From: Lineus longissimus | Taxonomy: Eukaryota; Nemertea; Pilidiophora; Heteronemertea; Lineidae | DNA length: 60,000 nt | Direction of reading: 5' to 3' | Assembly: GCF_910592395.1 (NCBI RefSeq) | Contig: NC_088310.1 | Span: 28,786,991-28,846,990, forward strand | In this document: positions 50,755 through 60,000 of the stretch, piece after piece | Position numbering within the stretch: the first letter of the stretch is position 1 | Layout of the letters: every line of letters begins with the position of its first letter | Translations under genes and position numbers: made by a program | Notes under the pieces: generated by a model | Told to the model about the DNA's origin: nothing | The model's database searches: none | Seen by the model: only the letters and a program-made list of their open reading frames with translations

Positions 50755-51540
50755 ATACACGAGAGCTGAGAGCCCAGAGCTAGCACTGATCTGTCTTCAA
50801 CATATAGGTTGTTCCCACCATCGCCCAGAGCTGAGAGCCCACTGATCTAGCACTGATCTGTCTTCAACATAGGTTGTTCCCACCATCGCCCAGAGCTGAG
50901 AGCCCACTGATCTAGCACTGATCTGTCTTCAACATAGGTTGTTCCCACCATCGCCCAGAGCTGAGAGCCCACTGATCTAGCACTGATCTGTCTTCAACAT
51001 AGGTTGTTCCCACCATTGCCCAGAGCTGAGAGCCCACTGATCTAGCACTGATCTGTCTTCAACATAGGTTGTTCCCACCATCGCCCAGAGCTGAGAGCCC
51101 ACTGATCCAGCACTGATCTGTCTTCAACATAGGTTGTTCCCACCATCGCCTAGAGCTGAGAGCCCAGATCTAGCACTGATCTGTCTTCAATATAGGTTGT
51201 TCCCACCATCGCCTAGAGCTGATAGCCCAGATCTAGCACTGATCTGTCTTCAATATGGGTTGTTCCAACCATCGCCTAGAGCTGAGAGCTCAGATCTAGC
51301 ACTGATCTGTCTTCAATATAGGTTGTTCCCACCATCGCCCAGAGCTGAGAGCCCAGAGCTAGCACTGATCTGTCTTCAACATAGGTTGTTCCCACCATCG
51401 CCTAGAGCTGAGAGCTCAGATCTAGCACTGATCTGTCTTCAATATAGGTTGTTCCCACCATCGCCCAGAGCTGAGAGCCCAGATCTAGCACTGATCTGTC
51501 TTCAATATAGGTTGTTCCCACCATCGCCCAGAGCTAGCAA
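50755..51540. repeat. 63-65-bp minisatellite upstream of PRKD exon 1, about 12 copies
   Basis: The unit is gttgttcccaccatcgccca, gagctgagagcccagatcta, gcactgatctgtcttcaata, tag. Left copies carry a 2-bp longer version (cccactgatctag, 65 bp) and right copies the 63-bp version. The 63-bp copies make a plus-strand pseudo-frame of FPPSPRAESPDLALICLQYRL-type repeats. Confidence 0.96.
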
Positions 51541-51857
51541 GCACTGATGCTTGTTTTCAATACAGGTTGTTTTCTACCATCGCAGAGAGCTGTACCGAGC
51601 TGTCTCCAAGATGCTATCTCTTCGGGTCTGGTGTTCTGATTTCATGCAATCCCTTTATGAAAACGATCAGGGATTCACCATGTGAAAATGAGACACATTT
51701 TTCTTGTCGACATGGTACATGTATATAGCACTGGCCGCACCTTGAGGAAATTGCTTCGCGGGTTCGTTACCAAAGAGGCTGGTCTGGTAACGATGTGCAG
51801 CTTCCGGCTAAGCCCGGCATTGCCCTTTCACGACTCTGGCACTCCTTGTTCAGTTAA
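51541..51857. other. Spacer between 63-bp array and plus-strand frame
   Basis: No exon or repeat recognised. It contains a region of moderate GC content around 51740-51830 (ggttcgttaccaaagaggct). Confidence 0.4.
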
Positions 51858-51908
51858 GTAAATCCTGTTTCTGAATTTACGGGGTTTGTGTTCCTCTCAA
51901 CTTTTGGC

Positions 51909-52130
51909 ATGTGGTTTATTAAGTATGTTAATATGGAGTCCCACAGACACGGAAACAGTCTATTCAAAGCGGCCTCTGTGGTATGGAATCTGCGTGGACT
52001 CCATCCGAAACAAACGTCCTTGGAATTTACGGGAGGCTTTGTTGAGCAAACGCTGGAGTTATATAAGTCTCTCAGACCGATTGAGCCAACTGGTGCCAGG
52101 GCGTTGTTAAAGCCACCCGATATTTTTTAG
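51909..52130 (+). CDS. Hypothetical 73-residue frame, possible terminal exon
   Basis: Open from 51858. The first ATG is at 51909 and the stop TAG at 52128-52130. AATAAA follows at 52231. The peptide starts MWFIKYVNMESHRHGNSLF, has EFTGGFVEQTLELYKSLRP in the middle and ends LLKPPDIF. Composition looks protein-like, but I recognise no family. It may be a short gene, the last exon of a plus-strand gene, or chance. Confidence 0.25.
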   Translation: MWFIKYVNMESHRHGNSLFKAASVVWNLRGLHPKQTSLEFTGGFVEQTLELYKSLRPIEPTGARALLKPPDIF

Positions 52131-52230
52131 ATGATGTGACCCCTCTAACTGGGCATATAAAACACCTGAAGATCACCCATTTTACTCCCTAGCTACTGCC
52201 TATAGTCCCCCTTTAATAGTACTTTCATCT

Positions 52231-52236
52231 AATAAA
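52231..52236 (+). terminator. AATAAA, possible polyadenylation signal
   Basis: About 100 bp after the stop of the 51909-52130 frame. Such hexamers also occur by chance in AT-rich DNA. Confidence 0.25.
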
Positions 52237-52396
52237 AGGTGAGGCATCAGTCTAAACATAATTGAATAGGGTGTGTGGCCAATAATACTTTCAATCAAAG
52301 ATTTGGTTGAAATGAAGGGCCATACTGATTGTTAACGCTTGGGGAAACACTCGTTATTAGATTCTCTATTCGCTGTTCAAAGACCTGTGGCACGGG

Positions 52397-52487
52397 CTGC
52401 GATTGGCTGAGACAAAACTCCTCAAAGGATATATACATGGCCACCTGACCAAAACAGACGGCTGCGATTGGCTAGACAAAACTCCTC
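52397..52487. promoter_or_regulatory. Promoter-like block with duplicated inverted CCAAT boxes
   Basis: A 26-bp stretch around gctgcgattggct...agacaaaactcctc occurs at 52397 and 52461. Each has GATTGGCT, an inverted CCAAT (NF-Y type) box. At 52771-52784, CAAAATGGCTGCGG on the minus strand matches the YY1 motif common just downstream of start sites. Which gene uses the region (PRKD 5' exon, or a plus-strand gene) is unknown. Confidence 0.4.
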
Positions 52488-52489
52488 TG

Positions 52490-53147
52490 TAGCATTCATT
52501 CTGAAATCTAACTGCGTCATTCAAAATTCGCAAGACGAAGGATCAGGATGTGATCAGACAAGTTCTCGTTTTCTGAATTTTCTGCCGCATTTGGTCACCT
52601 TGTTCGCCCACAGATAACATAACTGGTAAAGTGCGTTTCATACAACGTTTCCCTTTGCTCTCGGTTGAATATCTTTCTGTTTTGTGGTCGTACTTGCCAT
52701 AAAACACATTCTCATATCATGGAATTTTCCATTCCATGGTCTGCTTTCCCGCGCAAGCGAGAACTAATCTCCGCAGCCATTTTGTTTTCAAAGTTCCAGC
52801 ATGAGCTGTAGGTTATTACAAGTTGGATCTGGCTTTACCTGAGGGAACTTCCACCCCTCCCCTAGTCCTCAATTGACTGGTATTTCTTTGGCTCCACTAT
52901 CCCGACTGTGGTGTAGCACCCGACTATAACCAGCATGAATAGGGAATACGCTGGTTATGGATGTCAGATCGTGGTTCCCTGATATTTGCAAGCAATTCCA
53001 CTGGGCATAAACCCACGCGGCGACACCAAGGACCGCTGGCTGATCTATTGATATGTTCGCAGCAGGGTGTCAAAGTCGGAGAGACGAAGAGCCACTCGTC
53101 TCTTGTAGGGGGTTCATTGGAAGTGTTTGCATTTGTTAGCCTATTAA
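52490..53147. other. Intergenic, CpG-containing, no gene recognised
   Basis: It includes the YY1-like motif, and a minus-strand ATGGCTGCGGAG start that reaches a stop after 22 codons without a GT donor in frame. Frames at about 52924-53161 exist on both strands but resemble nothing I know. Confidence 0.35.
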
Positions 53148-53550
53148 ACACGGGATTTTAATCCTTCAGTCTCGAGTTTGGCGGAGAAAACTAATCTTAC
53201 ATAAGTCCCAGAACAATATCATATGTCTTTATGGCAATATTTATTACTGGGAACTAGTACAGTGCCGTTCTATCCAATATTCTTGAGGCTGTTGGAGAGA
53301 CTTCTTGTTTAAACAATACCATTCTGCCCCCTCTAAGGCATAACAATGGTACCTTATAAACACAAGATTTTAATCCTTGTCTTGGGTGTCTTTGAGAGAA
53401 CTGATCACACACAATTCCCAACCTACTCGTCAGCCAGCTGACAGATTACCTGGGTCGAACGTGTTGCTGAGATGTTTTTGAAGAGATACTTGTGGGTGTT
53501 GGAGAGACTTCTTGTTCAAACAGTACCATTCTGCCCCCTCTAAGGCATAC
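53148..53550. repeat. Diverged tandem duplication, period about 207-210 bp
   Basis: aaacacgggattttaatcct (53148) pairs with aaacacaagattttaatcct (53355). gttggagagacttcttgttt...ccattctgccccctctaagg at 53291 pairs with the copy at 53498. The intervening parts are strongly diverged. Confidence 0.75.
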
Positions 53551-54007
53551 GTTGGTAACTGATATCATGACTGCGAAGAGATTGCAGGTTGAACACAAGA
53601 TATTAGCATTACGCATTCCTCATTAGAGTCCTTTCACAAGACTTCAGTTCGTTTTGGTATCAGCGAGATTTGGTTTATAGTTGTATTAAATGTGTCCTAT
53701 TCAAAACTCATTTGTTTTGGTTTATATCCTTTCGCATTTCTTGTTGAAAGCCATTTCACAAGTACTTTCCATCCTCCATCTGTCATCTTTGATAGCCTTC
53801 CCTGAGAGATATTTGAAGATGTCACCTTTCCGATACAGTTTTATTCATTTGACATTCTGGACCATAAAGTCCTACTACAGGGCCTTTCAGAACTCTTTTG
53901 TGATGTTTGTGTTTGTCGCTGCTAGTCTCGATATCACTTTGATAAAACTCTATTCGCCTTCATTCATCCACCAGCAAAATACTAAGTTTACTCGTTCTGT
54001 TTTTCAG

Positions 54008-54107
54008 GTCTCCTGCCAACTTTGTTTCCGAGATGTCACCCAGAGGGCGCCAACGACGAGTAGACTTAATGAATCGAGTAAATGACAATCTGAGATTGCC
54101 CATCTAA
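54008..54107 (+). CDS. Possible terminal exon of an unidentified plus-strand gene
   Basis: A strong acceptor (ttctgtttttcag) ends at 54007. Reading after one base gives SPANFVSEMSPRGRQRRVDL, then MNRVNDNLRLPI and stop TAA at 54105-54107. AATAAA follows at 54292. The Arg-rich composition differs from the surrounding low-complexity frames. Upstream exons were not identified and the family is not recognised. Confidence 0.3.
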
Positions 54108-54291
54108 AAATTTAAATTGACAGAGAAGTGAAAGTGCAACCTCAACTGAATTCCCTAGTTGGCCGTCTCCAGAGGCTCTCTGACATTATCGAATGATGTC
54201 AAAAACCACACATCGATAAAACAATAATTGTATTTAAATATTTCGGAAATATGTTTTGATGCCACGACATTGTTGCTTGTTGTTGTTGGGA

Positions 54292-54297
54292 AATAAA
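54292..54297 (+). terminator. AATAAA, possible polyadenylation signal
   Basis: Lies 185 bp after the stop of the 54008-54107 candidate exon, in gggaaataaaatata. Confidence 0.3.
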
Positions 54298-54338
54298 ATA
54301 TATTTTGAAAAACTATACTTGTTTGTTTGTATACTAGT

Positions 54339-54650
54339 CTATAAAATTGTGAAATCGGGCATTAAATTCTGAAAAAAGTATTTGCGATACACTCTGACGT
54401 GTCTCCACAAACACTGCAATAGAGGTGACGAGGTAAGGGTCCCCTCTTGTGTAACTGGGGAACGACACTTCTCTGCTCTGGGGACATTCAAAACTGCTAC
54501 ACCGGTGATTGCGAAATTGTCTTCATGCCCAACCTCAATCGCGTGTCGTGCCAGTTGTCCCGACGCAACCCAGTCCTGCTGTCCCTGGCCATTTGTCTCA
54601 TCCAAGTGAATCTGACGACGGACAGATCCTTGGTTGGCTGACGCGAGGAG
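54339..54650 (-). pseudogene. Possible GIY-YIG endonuclease remnant of a retroelement
   Basis: A minus-strand frame without its own convincing ATG contains SVRRQIHLDE, then GQLARHAIEVGHEDNFAI and TGVAVLN. The spacing R...H...LARHA...GH...V.VL resembles the C-terminal part of GIY-YIG domains in Penelope-like and related retroelements. The catalytic GIY/YIG start and any reverse transcriptase are absent. Recognition is by eye only. Confidence 0.25.
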
Positions 54651-55021
54651 CTACGGGTTCCGACTTCTCCCCTGTATATGTCCACCAACCCAATGTCAGA
54701 ACATTAGAGTGAGTGAGATAGTGAGTTAGATATACCCACAAACCACGTTCCTCTAACTTTCAAGGTACCTTTAAAGGCTGTTTTATAGACTGCAGCAAAC
54801 TGCTGCTGTTATCAGAGATTTTTAAATGTACAGAGACTCCCTTCCGGGGATAGATATCGATAATATGAATGTAATTATTGGGGTACTCTGTACTGGGTAG
54901 CCCTGTGTAAATGTCTATGCCTTATATGTAGGGATTGGGAGGGTCTTTCATTTCTTTTTCTTTTTTGTACTTTTGTTGCACTTGCACTTTTGCACATTTG
55001 TAATGTGATTTAATTTACATG

Positions 55022-55027
55022 AATAAA
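55022..55027 (+). terminator. AATAAA on plus strand after T-rich stretch
   Basis: gaataaagatgattac follows a T-rich, 3'-UTR-like segment (54950-55010). It could end a plus-strand transcript converging on the Rab gene. No supported plus-strand coding exon leads into it. On the minus strand, an ATTAAA (complement of tttaat near 55010) is one candidate signal for the Rab transcript. Confidence 0.25.
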
Positions 55028-55302
55028 GATGATTACATATATCATAATATACTTGAAATATTATAACTCATTTAAATATTATTTCAATAATATTTCAATA
55101 TTTCACTAATGAATATTTTTTCAATAAACGGATGGTGTTATCAACGGAATATATTTCAGAGGCAGCACATTTGCAAATACTAAATCAGGTAATTGTAAGT
55201 GCTTCCCCAAGTCGACTGGGGCTGGTACGATACAGGACCAACCACCCTGTTTTAAGCCCATTATGGATTCCCCACATTAGAAATCTTACTTAGCCCTGTA
55301 CA

Positions 55303-59613
<4,311 letters not shown>

Positions 59614-59620
59614 CCTTGCA

Positions 59621-60000
59621 GTTCAACTAATTATCACCCTAATAGGCGTTTTACGATGAATGTTCAGTCTATTATGAACAAACTGACGTTTTCCCAATGA
59701 GAGTTCAACCAACTATGATCCTAACAGACGTTTTCCCATGAAAGTTCGACCAACTATGATCCTAACAGACGTTTTCCCAATGAAGTTCAACCAACTATGA
59801 TCCTAACAGACGTTTTCGCAATGAAGTTCAACCAACTATGATCCTAACAGACGTTTTCCCATGAAAGTTCAACCAACTATGATCCTAACAGACGTTTTCC
59901 CAATGAAGTTCAACCAACTATGATCCTAACAGACGTTTTCGCAATGAAGTTCAACCAACTATGATCCCAACAGACGTTTTCCCATGAAAGTTCAACCAAC
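59621..60000. repeat. 41-bp minisatellite abutting the Rab start codon, runs off window
   Basis: The unit is gttcaaccaactatgatcct, aacagacgttttcccaatga, a. At least nine copies to the window end. The first two copies next to the gene are degenerate (gttcaactaattatcaccct). Later copies cycle through three versions (cccatgaaag, cccaatgaag, gcaatgaag), a higher-order period of about 123 bp. Confidence 0.95.

Noticed and set aside
51134-51547. Proline/serine repeat protein FPPSPRAE...
   Set aside because: Arises only where the array unit is 63 bp; the 65-bp copies break the frame.

Overview
This is eukaryotic, animal nuclear DNA. It has short coding exons bounded by GT...AG introns, long AT-rich introns, AATAAA signals, tRNA-derived SINE fragments, pogo-like transposon ends and many minisatellites. 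Two protein genes can be reconstructed exon by exon, and both are on the minus strand. The repeat-rich introns and a PRKD with the full invertebrate-type layout suggest a marine invertebrate (lancelet, echinoderm or lophotrochozoan). The sequence alone does not decide which. Many of the longest open reading frames are artefacts of tandem repeats whose unit length is a multiple of three. Gene 1 (911-50355, minus) is the 5' portion of a protein kinase D gene (PRKD). Eleven exons join in frame to about 531 residues: ubiquitin-like domain, C1a, serine/basic linker, C1b, acidic stretch, PH domain, and the glycine-rich loop of the kinase domain. The rest of the kinase lies beyond the left edge. Intron 1 is about 37.5 kb (12690-50217) and makes up most of the window. 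Introns 1, 2 and 4 carry most of the minisatellites. Gene 2 (55303-59613, minus) is a complete seven-exon Rab GTPase of 230 residues, closest to Rab1. It has an unusual Gly/Arg/Ala-rich N-terminal extension and a C-terminal Cys-X-Cys. Between the two genes (50.4-55.3 kb) are a minisatellite, a CCAAT-containing promoter-like block, a diverged 210-bp tandem duplication, two weakly supported plus-strand terminal exons each followed by AATAAA, and a possible GIY-YIG retroelement remnant. The repeat landscape is the most striking feature. At least fifteen tandem arrays with unrelated units (about 21, 29, 31, 41, 45, 51, 53, 56, 61, 63-65, 68, 70, 84, 107 and 134 bp) lie in 60 kb. One reaches to within 7 bp of the Rab start codon. 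One carries about 29 sense-strand polypyrimidine-AG motifs inside PRKD intron 1. One varies at a few fixed sites in many combinations. Other structures are a 27-bp-arm near-perfect palindrome, a 170-bp fold-back element, a 123-bp MITE and an AT-rich family dispersed in both orientations. No bacterial, viral or CRISPR feature was seen, and I found no multi-gene system that I could call new.
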